A program made the translations under genes and the position numbers. Source: Phytophthora quininea (Eukaryota > Oomycota > Peronosporomycetes > Peronosporales > Peronosporaceae). From it: a DNA stretch of 57,037 bases. The stretch spans positions 1 to 57,037 of the forward strand of contig JAAVTG010001030.1 in assembly GCA_011947345.1 (NCBI GenBank), in the 5' to 3' direction. Positions 42,509 to 53,835 of this stretch are shown one piece after another (position 1 is the stretch's first letter; each line of letters starts with the position of its first letter). The notes beneath the pieces were generated by a model. It saw only the letters and a program-made list of their open reading frames with translations, was not told the origin of the DNA and ran no database searches.

Positions 42509-43299
42509 ATGGTCGAGGAGCAGTCCGAGGAGCGCAAGCTGATCCTGCAGAAGCGGCGCGAGCTGCGCAAGGCCAAGAAGAGCAAGGCCAAGCAGTTCAA
42601 GCAGGAGAAGCAGCGCCAGCGCCGCGAGAAGAAGGCGGAGATCGTGGCGCGCATCCGCCAGAAGCGCGACGAGCAGCAGCAGCAGAACGCGGCGGACGGC
42701 TGCTGGCTCTGCGGAGAGACGTCGCACCGTAAGCAGGACTGTCCGAACAGAGCGGCCGGAGACCTGACCAAGACGTGCTTCCAGTGCCGCCGACGCGGCC
42801 ACACGTCGCACAACTGTCCGCAGAATGGGGCCGGGTCGGCGTTGGCTCAAGGCCAGCAGCAGCAGGCCGCAGTCTGCTTCAATTGCGGCGCTGCCGACCA
42901 CAGTCTTAGGGACTGCCCCAAGCCTAAGGAGAACGGAGGAGCCACCTACGCCACGTGCTTTGTGTGCGGCCAACAAGGACATCTCAGTAGCAAGTGCCCC
43001 CAGAACAAAATGGGCGTGTACCCCAAGGGCGGCTGCTGCAAGCTCTGCAAGAGCATCGAGCACCTGGCTAGAGATTGTCCTGTGGGGAACATTCGATCGA
43101 CGGCAGCAGTGGCGTCAAGAAGAACAAGAAGACGACGTTTGCCGACGACGACGAGAACTATGTGGACAACAGTACCGACAAGACTGGAGACGCGCTGGAC
43201 TCGTTCCAACTGGGCATTGAAGGGGAAGAGGACGAGGACAAGAAAGAAGAAGGCGGCAAGGCCAGCACTAGGAAGCGCATCAAAACGGTCAAGTTTTAG
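42509..43299 (+). CDS. ZCCHC9-like CCHC zinc-knuckle protein
   Basis: The ATG at 42509 is preferred over an in-frame upstream Met because of the 98-bp spacing to the divergent gene. A very basic N-terminal coiled-coil region (KKSKAKQFKQEKQRQRREKK) is followed by knuckles: CWLCGETSHRKQDC, CFQCRRRGHTSHNC, CFNCGAADHSLRDC, CFVCGQQGHLSSKC and CKLCKSIEHLARDC. The last two, with the YPKGGC spacer, match ZCCHC9 and its relatives closely. A frame change at a GGGG run near 43093 leads to an acidic then basic tail (KRIKTVKF) ending at 43299. Relatives are nucleolar RNA-binding proteins linked to rRNA processing; this role is inferred. Confidence 0.87.
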
Positions 43300-43363
43300 C
43301 AGCCCACTTACATAGAGATACCACGTACTAGCAGTTATCCAGAGTCGTGCGCCGTTCATTTAT

Positions 43364-44097
43364 TCATTCCTCCTTCTTGGCCTGATTGCTCTTGAGTTCG
43401 TCCGGGTTGATGTCGTTCTTGCGCAGCAGCTCGTTGAACTCCTCATCGTACTTGTCCGTCTCGGGGTCTGCCACGCGCGGGCCGTGGTCCGGGTACTTGT
43501 CCTTGTAGCGCCTCAGCATGCTGGCGTGCAGCTCGTTCCAGCTGACGTTGTCCTCGGCGTCCTCCTTATTCTTCTTGTCGCGCAGTTCCTGCTCCACCTT
43601 CTTGAGCCCATCAAACAATTCCTTGGCGGCATTTTTCGAGCTCTTCTTTGTCTTTTTGCTCGTCGACTTCTTCTTGTCCATCGGCACCAGTTTAGAGCCT
43701 GAAAAATAAAATGTCAAATGGCACATTGGGATCTACAGTCTCCATCGACTCCTCCTACCGTCCGTAACCAGCTCCTGGATCTCTTCGTCGCTCTCCTCCT
43801 CCTCCTCGTCTGAAGAGCTCTCCTGGATCAACTCGGACGACAGCGTCGGTCGGTGCTGCAGTAAAAACTCCAGTCAGTAGCCATTTAGCCACTTGCCATC
43901 GACAACTAAGTTGAGACCTCTGCCTGCCGCTCCTGCTGCATCGCCTCGTTGTCCAGCTGCCGATTGAACCAGCGCGCCGCCAGGAACATGAGCAGCAGCG
44001 CCACGTAGTACTTGGCCACGGGCGCCAGGATGTCCGCAAAGTCCCAGAGCGACCGCGGCGCCGGCGGCAGCTCGAGCCGCGTCGCATCCTCGTCCAT
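43364..44097 (-). CDS. Small single-pass membrane protein with charged C-terminal region, three exons
   Basis: ATG at 44097 (MDEDATRLELPPAPRSLWDF). Introns at 43917-43856 (62 nt) and 43758-43699 (60 nt) have GT-AG ends and keep frame, giving 203 residues. Residues ~24-43 (ILAPVAKYYVALLLMFLAAR) form one membrane segment. An acidic stretch (SSSDEEEEESDEEIQEL), a Lys/Ser-rich stretch and a helical region (KELFDGLKKVEQELRDKKNK) follow. The topology suggests a short lumenal or external N-terminus and a long charged cytosolic tail. I do not recognise the family. It starts 71 bp from the divergent kinase gene. Confidence 0.75.
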
Positions 44098-44168
44098 CGT
44101 CAAACTGGTACCCAACTGGTACAAACCGTTTTGAAGCAAGCACTAAGCAGCATTCCAATTCCGACGCG

Positions 44169-45586
44169 ATGGGCAACCAACCTTCGGCGCAGGCGTTGCT
44201 GGAGCCAGAGGACGCCGCGCGACAGGTTCTGCGCGACTCGCGCAATGCTCGAGTGCTGGACCTGCCGTCGGACGCGTCGGCAGTCTCCCAAGCGCCCAAC
44301 TCTGGCGGAGACGCGACGGCGAGCGCTTTCGAAGCGTCGAGTCAAGGTCTTGGGTCGACGACCAGTCCCGCTGCGCCGAGACGCAGGATCCAGGACTTTA
44401 CGACCTGCAGAGCGAGCAACTTGGCCGGTAGAGTGCTGTTGGCCTTAAACAAGTGTGCATTCTTGTCGCCTGCGAGGCACTAACTAGGGTATTGCTACAG
44501 CGGCCATTACGCAGTGGTGACGCGCGGACGCTGCCGCCGCACGGGGCGTCCGGTGGCTATCAAAAGATCAAGCGGTTCCTCACAGACCCAAAGAGATTGA
44601 AGGCTGAGATCGCTGCGCTGCGACGCGTCAAGCAGCACTCGAACATCGTCGAGCTCATCGACGTGTTCGAGACCACGAGAGAGGTGCATCTGGTGCTGGA
44701 ACTGTGCACCGGAGGAGAGCTCTTCGAGCGACTCGCGGATAAAGGAGCGTACTCGGAGGCAGACTGTGTTCGTCATGTGAGAGACATGGCTCGCGCAGTA
44801 CAGTACTTACACGAGTGCGAGTCTGGAGAAAGGTTGCTGCGTGACGCCAGTACTGACGGGTTGGTTGTTGTTTGTTGCAGTTGTGGCATTGTCCATCGCG
44901 ATCTGAAGCCGGAGAATATACTGCTATCGACGCCGGATGACCAGGACGCGGTCGTGAAGGTTGCGGACTTCGGGCTAGCCAAGGTGTTCACTGGCATTAG
45001 TCTTAAGACCAAGTGCGGCACATGGGGATACTCGGCTCCAGAGATGATCTCTGGCTCAGGGTCAACCTTCGGATACGACGATAAGGTGGATTCCTGGAGT
45101 CTTGGCACCATTTTGTACATTCTGCTGTGTGGTTACCACCCGTTCGACCCCGAGGGTGAACGCTCGGACAACGAAATGATTGCGAGCATCAAGGCTTGCA
45201 GCTACGATTTTGATGAGGCTGGCTGGGGGACTATCAGCGACGGGGCCAAGGACCTGGTGCGTCACCTGCTGGTTCTCGACCCCGATGACCGATTCAGCAT
45301 GAAGGAAGTGCTCGATCACCCGTGGATTAACGAGTCTGCGGCAATGCCCATCTCGGAGTTTCCGCTGTCGCCGACAATCCACCACGACCTGGCAAAGTTT
45401 CGTGAGCAGACGAAGCAAAAGGTACTGAGGCGAGCGATTTCGCTACTTGACCAATGCATTGCACATGGCAACGTACTAACCGATCCTGACGTTGTGCGTG
45501 TTGGTCTGCGGACTTGCCTCTGTAGTTGGGTTTTGGTTCGTTCGGCGAGCACGACGATGACGATGAAGCCAACTGAGAGCAGCTAG
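44169..45586 (+). CDS. CAMK-type protein kinase with possible N-myristoylation signal
   Basis: ATG at 44169; MGNQPSAQ fits an N-terminal myristoylation signal. Introns at 44428-44500 (73 nt) and 44821-44880 (60 nt, read through in frame if not removed). The kinase domain has YAVVTRGRC glycine-loop features, VAIK lysine, ELCTGGELFERL hinge, IVHRDLKPENIL, VADFGLAK, CGTWGYSAPEM and DKVDSWSLGTILYILLCGYHPF, ending with HPWI. One missing base at the TTT near 44396 and one at AAAA near 44562 would account for the two frame changes. No EF hands follow, so it resembles calmodulin-dependent or SNF1/DCLK-like kinases rather than plant CDPKs. Confidence 0.88.
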
Positions 45587-46038
45587 AGACAGTCGTATCA
45601 AAGCAACAACAGCAAAAATATTTAACCCGAATCGCGTGGTCTTGACTTGAGCTGCTGCTTCTCTCCGGTGGTGAAAGCTCTCTATTCCAACAAATCTCAC
45701 GCTTCGATGATCGGCGATCGCAAAAAAAGTAAGGCCAGGGAGACAGACCCCAGCAGTATGTCCTGCCAATGCGTCTCTCACATCGCAGCTAGAAACAATA
45801 CGTTTACGCGTTTAATGTGCTTTGAAGACGGACTTGAGCCAGTCCGCCATGTGCATTCGCGTTATATCGTTCGCGAGGCTTCTTGGTGGCGAGTCTATCC
45901 AAAGCTTTGGTTGAGTGGATATTCAGTGCCGCTGCAAGTAGACGCACGTGGCGAGGAAGTTGTCAAGGTGTATTATACATCAAAGAACCGCCAGCTGGAC
46001 CACAAATCGCAGGCGTGTAACCCTGCGCGAAAGCCTTC
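45587..46038. other. Intergenic with an open frame of unknown status
   Basis: A plus frame open from 45647 runs through this region and includes VHSRYIVREASWWRVYPKLW. It shows no known domain and continues out of phase over the next gene. Probably UTR and promoter sequence, though a small 5' exon cannot be excluded. Confidence 0.35.
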
Positions 46039-46553
46039 ATGGACGCGAATCCTCACGCAAACCTCGATACGGAAGCCGTGTGGAGTGTGTCGCGGCGTCG
46101 CCCAGTCATTTCAGTGCGGCGCTCATTTCCACATCAGACCTCGATCGACAGGAAGGAACGTGGCGGCGAGTACATGGGCATCGCGATCGTGGCCGCCATC
46201 CAGGAGAAGACCCAGTGGGTGGTGTCCAAGCTCTCGCTCAGGAGACTGCGCTCCAGGAAGTGGTCGCGTAAGATGGAGGCGGCGGAGCTGCAGTCAGTGG
46301 CGCTCGCGGGCGCTAGTAGAGGCTTCTCGGGGCCGTCCCAGCCGTGCAACACCTTTTCGCGCACCCCGTCAGGGGCCTACCACGAGCAGTGGACAGACAG
46401 CTCCGGCGGGGCAGCGTCGTCTCGGACGGCAAGTGGCAGACGTGCAGCATGTGCGAGCGCACCTTCATGCCGCTGAGCATGAGTCGGCAGCTCTCGGGCT
46501 TTTGCTCGCTGGACTGCAGGTCTGCCTACACGCTCGGACGTGGCAAGCCCTAA
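46039..46553 (+). CDS. Conserved-looking small protein with C-terminal CxxC zinc motif
   Basis: The likely ATG at 46039 opens MDANPHANLDTEAVW; GIAIVAAIQEKTQWVVSKLS is followed by a basic helix, LRRLRSRKWSRKMEAAELQS. After a frame change near 46415 the protein ends WQTCSMCERTFMPLSMSRQL and SGFCSLDCRSAYTLG, a C-x2-C...C-x3-C pattern like a small treble-clef or MYM-type finger. I do not recognise the family; the zinc motif is the only functional hint. Confidence 0.6.
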
Positions 46554-46735
46554 GCAGCAGCAGCGGCGGTGGCAGCGACACTATTTAGCCTTGAACCAAG
46601 ACGCCGCTGACATGAATGTACTGATAGCATTGATCACGCCTCAAGTTGCCTTTTTCAAACTGGATGGCTACATTTTCTCTTTCGCACTCCCATTGGAAGA
46701 AACGTAAGGTTGACCAAGCAACCAGGTCGTCCACC

Positions 46736-48208
46736 ATGGCCAAGTCGCTGAACCCCATGGAGGCCTACCGGCGCGAGCAGAAGAAGAAGGTGCGCGTGCA
46801 TGTTGTTCTGCGTCGTCAAGAGTGTTTATCTCACCCATTTGCCCATTGATCTCGCGCTGGTGGACGCGCTTTCAGGAGCTCAAGAAGCACCGCCTGGAGC
46901 GGCAGAAGGACAAGCAGGCCAAGCTCAGCCAGTTGGACCCTTCGCAGCTCCGGGAGCAAATCAAGAACCTGGACAGACAAGTGGCCAGCAACCCCACGGA
47001 TGGGCCCACCAAGAAGCGCAAGCAGGAGCTCGAGGACACGCTGCGCGCAGTGGTCAAGAAGCAGAAGGAGGTCAGAGACGACGTCTACGGTGCAGTCTTG
47101 TAACAGGAGGGAAAACTAACGAGTGTTGGCGGTGCAGGTGGCAGAGGAGGATAAAAGGAAGCAAGCGGAGGCACCTCCGCCGCCCATGAGTATGGCGCAA
47201 CTGAAGGAGGCCAACAAGGAGAAATTCCAGAACCCCGAGGTGGGAGAACGACGGTTTGCTTGGAGAAAGTTGCTGCGGAGGCTGACGAGCGTTTGTTTTG
47301 CGGTGTTAGAACTCAGTGTACTATCACCCGACGCTGAACCCGTTTGGCGCACCGCCGCCAGGAATGCCGCAGGTGTATCGGAGCACGCCGCCAGCCCCTG
47401 CCGCACTTCCTAGCAATGCTCCTCGAGGACACCCACATCCGTCGCCGAGACGGGGAGGACAACCTCGACAGCAGCATAGAAATCACATCCCGCCACCGCC
47501 ACTCCCACCAGAGGAAAGTCCTCGAGGCTCTTTAGGATCGGTGCAAACGCCTCGAAGACGGCCAGGCAAACGGCCACCACTGCCATCAGGCCCTCCGCCG
47601 CCGGGGACGATCCAAGTGCCTCCAAGACCACCACTTCCCAGCGGGCCGGTTCCCCTGCGACCACCGCCACCGCCGCCTGCTCAAGCCCGAGTCTCCGTTG
47701 GAATACCCCCGCCTCCGCCTCCTCCTCCACAGCCCAGATCGATGGTCGCCGACCAAGTTATGCCTCCACCACCACCTCCCCTTTCAGCAATGATTGAAAT
47801 AGTAGATGAAGACGCAACAATGAGTATGGCTGATGACAGCGTCGTGGCCCCTATCCACCTGTGGACAAACCTGACTCGCGGACACTGGAGGAGATCGAGA
47901 TGGACGAGGAGGCAGCAGAGCGCGCTGCTGAAGGTCGGGCGCAACTGCGGTCGCTGATCCCCGTTGCCTTGCGCGTGCAACGTCAGTCTCCTGCCGCACC
48001 GGGCTCGAATGCCATCGCAGGACATTCCGTCCCAGCTCCACGTCGACCAGCCCCCGCTGTGATGCTGCCAGTGCCTCGACCAACCATGCCGTTAGTCCGA
48101 CCTCCTCCACCACCGCCAAAGCCAGCAGCGAAATCTGCAGAATCGACAGGTACTTTCGCGTCCAAGGAGTTTGACGCCTTCATGGATGAAGTCCAAGATA
48201 TGTTATAG
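46736..48208 (+). CDS. WBP11-like splicing factor (proline-rich)
   Basis: ATG at 46736 (MAKSLNPMEAYRREQKKK). Three GT-AG introns: 46800-46875, 47071-47137 and 47240-47309. The second exon, ELKKHRLERQKDKQAKLSQL..., is the Wbp11 N-terminal helical domain. The fourth exon starts NSVYYHPTLNPFGAPPPGMP, then long polyproline tracts (SGPPPPG, IPPPPPPPPQP) that would bind WW and SH3 domains. After a frame change at a CCCC run near 47853, RTLEEIEMDEEAAERAAEGR and SLIPVALRVQRQ match the conserved WBP11 C-terminal block. Relatives are spliceosome-associated and bind PP1 phosphatase and WW proteins such as PQBP1. Confidence 0.8.
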
Positions 48209-48489
48209 AAGACCAGAAGCAGAGCTTTGAGTTGGCGACGCGCCAGACGCGATACCAATCCCGGTACATTGAAGAGGAGCCAGTCATCGAGTACGTGTAC
48301 AGGCCCCAGCACGCAGCAGCGCCTCGCAACGATCTGGTGCGGAGGATGGAGCAGCTCAACATGGCTGCCGAGACTGAGTACCAGTTCCCGAGCAAGATGA
48401 ACGCCAGCGCTCACTCTCGACACCAGCAAGTGTCTGGCGACCCCAGCACGTCCACCTCAGGGCTGGACTCGAGCTGGGAAGATTATTAA
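48200..48489 (+). pseudogene. Orphan C-terminal tail related to START/FYVE family
   Basis: Immediately after the WBP11-like stop, another frame reads FELATRQTRYQSRYIEEEPV and NDLVRRMEQLNMAAETEYQF. The latter matches the conserved tail of paralogues 2 and 3 (ERREQIWSQMVELRMVAESIY pattern). No START or zinc region precedes it. It may be a relic of a lost family member or an independent short conserved module. No start codon is evident. Confidence 0.4.
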
Positions 48490-48994
48490 ACACAGATTTT
48501 TCTTCTTGTTGGTCTCGCCATATTCTAGTGCGCCAGGACGAGGAACTTCATCTGTAGCGGTCGATGGGACCGAGTTGCTGCAATGTCGACAGATGCTTCA
48601 GTGCGTAGTGTCCTAGAAGCTATCCATGTGCCGTGGCTGCTGGGGTCATCGGTGGACACGTGGCGCCGTGTCCAACGCAATCGCCGGCTATAACTTTGAA
48701 GGGACTTGAGGGGCTATTCTAATGATTGCCTGTCTCCGCAAGCTCGATACGGGCGCGCCATGCTTCTACTGATCGACGACAGAGTCCTGCTGTCGAATCT
48801 TCGTTCACTATAGTATAATCTTCTCGACCTCCCGGCCTCTGCAGCGACCTGTTGAAGCGACTGGACTGCCAGCCATTCGGCAGAAACTGGCGCATCGGCA
48901 GAAGACAAACAAGCCTCTAACGCTTCGGAAATGAATCGATTCCTCGCAATGAGGATACTAGCACGATGCAACTAACTCTACGGTCGACACTGCA
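48490..48994. other. Intergenic sequence
   Basis: A small minus frame (48971-48714, 85 residues: MHRASILIARNRFISEALEA...) has reasonable composition but no recognised family. No repeats or structured elements are seen. Confidence 0.35.
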
Positions 48995-49469
48995 TCAATT
49001 CGGTCCCACGTCGACTAGTACGCCTGCTTTGTGCCGCTCGTTGGCGGCAGTCGTCCGTGACACCCGAGACGCCCTTGCCTGGCTTACGGCCCCGCGGGAA
49101 GGTACAGTGACCCCGCCGATGGGAAGCTTATCGGTGACTCCGCTGACGGGGAGCTTGTCGGTGACCGAGTTTGCACCGCCGACGCCGTTGGCGGTCGAGT
49201 CTGTGCTGGGAACGCCCGACGGTAGCAGCTTGGCCGCGCCGTCGGCGCCACCAGGGACCGTCTTGGTGATGGAGTTGACCCGTTGAGTCCGTCGAGGCCT
49301 GGCACGCCCGCAATGGTGGGTAGTTGCGGCGTGGTGGTGCGGCCTTGCCTCCAGGAAGTCCCGCGAAATCGTAGCCGGCGCCGGATCGCAGCAGCTTGCG
49401 CTCCGAGGTGGAGGCGACGATGCACTGGATCGCGGCGGCAAGAAGAGCGAGAGTGGAGAAGACCTTCAT
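48995..49469 (-). CDS. Short secreted Gly/Pro/Ser-rich protein
   Basis: ATG at 49469 begins a clear signal peptide, MKVFSTLALLAAAIQCIVAS, followed by STSERKLLRSGAGYDFAGLP. Two frame changes (near 49345 and 49280) link LPTIAGVPGLDGLNGS to a low-complexity C-terminus with an internal near-repeat, TDKLPVSGVTDKLPIGGVT. The RKLLR just after the signal peptide is reminiscent of, but not, the RxLR host-targeting motif, and no EER is visible. Likely an extracellular or wall-associated protein of unknown function. Confidence 0.6.
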
Positions 49470-49948
49470 GGTAGGTAGAAGTTGGGGAGGTAGCTTGTGT
49501 AGCTTGTCCGCTGGGGAGACGAAGTGGAAATGAGTGTGTTGTGAGCGCACCGATCGCCTCGATTCGTCGTCGGGGATCACCTGCACCGCAAACAGGCGCG
49601 AAGTCTCGACCAGGTGAGCTCGCAACCACCTGCGGACGTAGCGCCTCGCGTGGATACTTCCATTTGGCAGCAATGAATGCCGCCAACGCGTACATGTGGC
49701 GTTTCCAATAACATTTCAAACACCGCCGAGCTGTGGATAGCTATACCCACCACAGATCGGCGACATCGGGCTTGTCTTATCGGATTAACGGTGTGAGTGT
49801 TCACACCATACGTCCATGCTTGGAAGCTGCGCCGCCCATGCCAAGTTGCTGTCTTTGATCTTGGGCATCATACATGTACAAATGTAGCCATTCTCATTCA
49901 CAAAATTCATGTTAACTTTCAAGCGAGCTATTGCAACATTTCGCCGAG

Positions 49949-50649
49949 ATGGCGCCTTCCGATGCCGAGAGCCGCCCCATGTTCGCTATGCTGTGCGCCA
50001 ACAACGTGAACCGCAGCACGGAGGCGCATGACCACCTGCACGCCGCGGGGCTTCGCGTGTGCTCGTTCGGTGCTGGCAACCGCGTGCGCTTCCGGGTCCG
50101 TCGCGGGACGACCCGCGCATCTACGAGTTCTTCACGCCCTACGAGACCATGTACCGGGAGCTCAAGGCCGAGAACGCCGAGCTATTCACGAGGAACGGCG
50201 TGCTGTCCATGCTAGAGCGAGACATGCTGACCAAAAAGTGCCCGCAGCGGTGGCAGGACCTGAGCGTCAAGGAGCTGCAGGCGCTGGACGTGGTGCTCTG
50301 CTTCGACGACCGCATCTTCGAGATTGTGTTGGAGGACTTACAGCTGCGAGGCGCTGCCGGATCCAGCGAGCCCATCGTCAACTGGAGGCCGCTGCATCTG
50401 CTGTGTCTGGACACCAAAGACACACCCGAGCACGCCAAAGTGGGCGGGTCGCTGGCACTGGAGTTGTGTCAAGCGGTAGGCCACAGCTGTCTAAGATGCA
50501 GGGCTTTTGAAGAAGAGGAGGTTGCTCACATTGTTTTTATTGTGCAGATCGATGGGCTCAAGGATCTGGAGGGCGGAGTCATTGGCGCCGTACAGGAGTT
50601 CGAGAACCGGAGGAAGTTGCATCTGCTCTACTCGCTGCTACATGTGTGA
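49949..50649 (+). CDS. SSU72: Ssu72 RNA polymerase II CTD phosphatase
   Basis: ATG at 49949 (MAPSDAESRPMFAMLCANNV). CANNVNRS is the C-x5-R phosphatase signature close to the N-terminus, as in Ssu72, followed by STEAHDHLHAAGLRVCSFGA. After a frame change near 50090, DDPRIYEFFTPYETMYREL, NGVLSMLERD, VVLCFDDRIFEIVLEDL and LHLLCLDTKDTPEHAKVGGS match the family in order, including the catalytic Asp region. A 72-nt GT-AG intron (50476-50547) is in frame if retained; removal joins LELCQA to IDGLKDLEGG. The normal length is about 195 residues. Acts on Ser5-P/Ser7-P of the CTD during termination and 3'-end processing. Stop lies 37 bp from that of convergent MCM9. Confidence 0.92.
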
Positions 50650-50686
50650 TCCCAACAAAGACAGCAAATCCCAGAACCTTGTTGAT

Positions 50687-53488
50687 CTACTTCTTCTTCC
50701 ACTTGCTGATAATGGACTGACTAGCCTCGGCCTTTTGACTCCACTTGCCAAAGTCAAAGCGTGGACGGGGAGGGGCGGGTGACTGCTCTTCGGCATGCTG
50801 ACTCTGCATCGCGGCTCGACGATAGTCGTCCATGATGTCTTCATCCTCGTCAAAGTGCTGCTGCTGTGAAGACGGTGCTGGCCGCTGACTCCATTCACGT
50901 TGCTGTCTTTGGGAGTACTCGACTCCAGTTTGACTTGAAGGCTGCTGGATCGCTGGCCACGGTCGCTTTCTGGTTGTAACGTCTTGCTCTTCGGTTGCTG
51001 GAAAATAAACAGATTCTCCTTCAGGATCGGCTTCTTCGTAGGTATCAGCAGCAAGTGAATAGCTGGTTGCTGAATCGAGTCTTTGGGAGCGATTAGTAGC
51101 AGACTGTGACAGAGCTGGCTGGGAGGAAGACCACTGCGCTTGCTCCGATGCTGCAGTACTTAGCTCCGGCAGCATGAGATAGTCGAGCACGATTTTCTCC
51201 TGCAGCGCGTACTCCTCCTCAGGGTTGTCTGCAAAGTTGGAGTGCAGCACTGATTCGGCTCCGCCCTCCAACATGTCGGAGCAGTTATCGGTGGACTTGC
51301 TCACTTCCATGACAAACACAGCAACCACTGCGTCCATAACAGCAACTCTCGCGTGGCACATGAGCCGCGCATGTGCCTGGGCGAGCCGTGTCAGACTCTC
51401 CAGAAGGCGAATTGTGGTGCGTGCAGCACTTCGGCTGTCAGAACCGCGTTGTCGCTGGTAGTATCGCTGGAGGATCGACATGGCACCTCGACTCAGTTCC
51501 GGTTGGTACCGATCCTTGACGTGGCAGATATAAGCCTGCAATTTGGGGATACTCCACAGCAATGAATCCTCGCTCGATGTCGACGACTTCGAGTTGGGCC
51601 CGTCATGTTCATCAGACCCTACTAAATTGAACGAGGGCTCATCTTCATCGCGCTCGGCTTCATCCTTCATGCTGGTATCCGCCCCAATCGCTTGCTTCAA
51701 GATGAACGAGGACACAACTTGATCCCAACGCGGGTTCATGCGGTCGAGAAGCACGAGGATGATGTCGAATCGGCTCAAGAGGGGCTGGCGATGCTAGTGT
51801 TCACAGACACATCGGCCGTCGGGTCGTATCGGCCTTTTGGGTTCGTCACAGCAAAGATGGTAGTGCGCGCGTTTAGTTTGCAGACCAGACCGGCCTTGGC
51901 GACGCTCAACGTTTGTTGCTCCATGGCTTCGTGGATGGACGTTCGATCGTTGCTGCGAATGCTGCTGAACTCGTCGATACAGCACACGCCGCGATCCGCC
52001 AGCACAAGAGCGCCGGCCTCCAGCATCCACTCACCGCCATCCTTCACGGCTGTGCAGGTCAATCCCGCGCTAGTCGTTCCAATTCCCGTCGTAAGCACTG
52101 ACCGAGGGCTCAATTCTGCTGTGAAGCGAAGAAACTGCGATTTCCCTGTGCCAGGGTCGCCAATCAGGAGCATGTGAGGCTCGCCACGCGTCTTCATCCC
52201 CGTTTCGTCCACATACGAGACGCCTCCGACGACTGTCAATGCTACTGCCAGCTTAACGATAAATAGTCCGTAGACCTTGGGGCAAATGCTAGCGATGATC
52301 TCGTTGCGGCCGCGCATTGGATCGCGTTTGTGCTTCGCCCAGAACTGCGCAAATTCAGCGCGCAGTTCTTCCGTAACAAGCACCTGAGACGTCGTCGCAT
52401 TTTTGATGCGGACACTGTTGGCCTTGATCGTCGTCTCGAGGTCACAGCGTACGCCTCGTATACACGGCTGCCAGGTGCGCATGAGAATGCCCACCACCAC
52501 CACTTGGTCTCCAGCCTTGACCGAGTCCACCAAATCATCCTCCAGCACCACCAAAATGGACCTGGGGATGGATCCGACGCCCAACTTGGAAGCCTGCTCC
52601 TGGATCTTGATCACCTGGTGGTCCGACACCACACTGCTGTCTGCGCCTCCCACAGGCAAGAACTGCGTCGACTTGCACGGCTTCTTGCCGCCGACACTTG
52701 TTGCTCCAGTGCTGTCCGATGGACATACTTTCTAATGCAGTTCAAGACACCACTGCCAGCACGGTGAGCACGTATATTCATTGCTCCCTCAACAACATTC
52801 TGTCGACGCACCGGGATCTCTAGAATGTTCCCCTGCTCGGGGTCCGATTTGACCAAGAACCGATGGCCACATCTGGCGTTACAGCACTGGTACTCCCTTT
52901 CCGTCTCCTGCATTTTGATCTGCAGCGTCCGTCAGTCCACAGCAACCTCCCAACTAACTCCCTCAGCTCTCTGCAACTGCCTCACCATTCCTGTGCGCAC
53001 CACCGTGCCTGCGATCTGGATCATCTGCTTGACATCGTTGGACCGGATCGCACTGATCGCCGTTTTCCGCAGCGGAGGAACCGGCGGCAAGTTCTCCACG
53101 CGCACTTTGAGCTTGCGTCGAGCCTTGAGCGGGATGGACGGCAGTCCGCCGCCTTCCAGCGGCTCTCCGGCATTGCAGCTCACCTCCTTGGCCAGTGCTG
53201 CGTGGAACAGAGGCAAAGCTGCTCGGGGTGGCGGAATAGCAGCGTGCCGAGCTGCGCGTTAAAGTCCAGCAGCCTCTGGGCACAAATGCGCAGTGAAAAG
53301 CTCTGCAGGGTCGCGTCCGGGGCCTCTAATGTCGTTATTTGAGGCAGCGGGGCGTGGCGAAGGCGCAGGTGCAGCTGCTGCAGCTCTGAACGGTAGTGGC
53401 AGCGCAGGAAGCGGCCGAACGCTGCCTGGTACTCGGGCGCGAGCCGCTCAAAGCGAGCGCCGGTGGCCTCGTCTTGGTCGACCTCCAT
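50687..53488 (-). CDS. MCM9: MCM9 DNA helicase
   Basis: ATG at 53488 ([20 protein letters not shown]). The N-terminal region includes [20 protein letters not shown]. Frame changes near 53.2, 52.9 and 52.65 kb interrupt the zinc region ([12 protein letters not shown]). The AAA+ core is intact: [19 protein letters not shown], Walker [12 protein letters not shown], sensor and hairpin segments [18 protein letters not shown], Walker [13 protein letters not shown], and [20 protein letters not shown]. One missing C in a CCCC run near 51785 would join NTSIASP to [19 protein letters not shown] with the arginine finger. [20 protein letters not shown] and [15 protein letters not shown] are specific to MCM9. 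The short Gln/Ser-rich tail ends at 50687. MCM9 works with MCM8 in homologous recombination and mismatch repair. Confidence 0.92.
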
Positions 53489-53835
53489 TATTGCTCGAAA
53501 GTAATGTACAGTCGGAAATATGTCTGTCACTAACTTTTGGTGCTCGCTGTACAGGGTTTTCAGTTGATGCTTTGCTTGCTCGTGCAAATAGAGCAACAAG
53601 CACAACGGCAATGGTAGATCCATGTACGGTTCATTAGGAGATCGTAAGTAAAGACAGAGACCCGAGTCCGAGCGAGTCGCTCCGCTGGTGGAAAGTGCGC
53701 GCTTTGGCAATCGACACTTTTCTCTCTTGGTGATCGCCGCGCCAACGTGTGATGAGTCCGCAGCACCGCCAGCTTCATGATTACCACGGCTGAGGTCGAT
53801 CCGCTGCGGCCAGCATGGCGTCTGAGGGAAGTTTG
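53489..53835. other. MCM9 upstream region
   Basis: A minus frame continues open upstream of the MCM9 ATG as far as 53944, but the translation (for example LCLYLRSPNEPYMDLPLPLC) has no family match. It is probably 5' UTR or belongs to the 3' end of the next minus gene. Confidence 0.35.

Noticed and set aside
49380..49469. RKLLR after a signal peptide as an RxLR effector motif
   Set aside because: It does not fit R-x-L-R spacing cleanly, lies too close to the cleavage site, and has no EER motif; the C-terminus is low-complexity rather than WY-domain-like.
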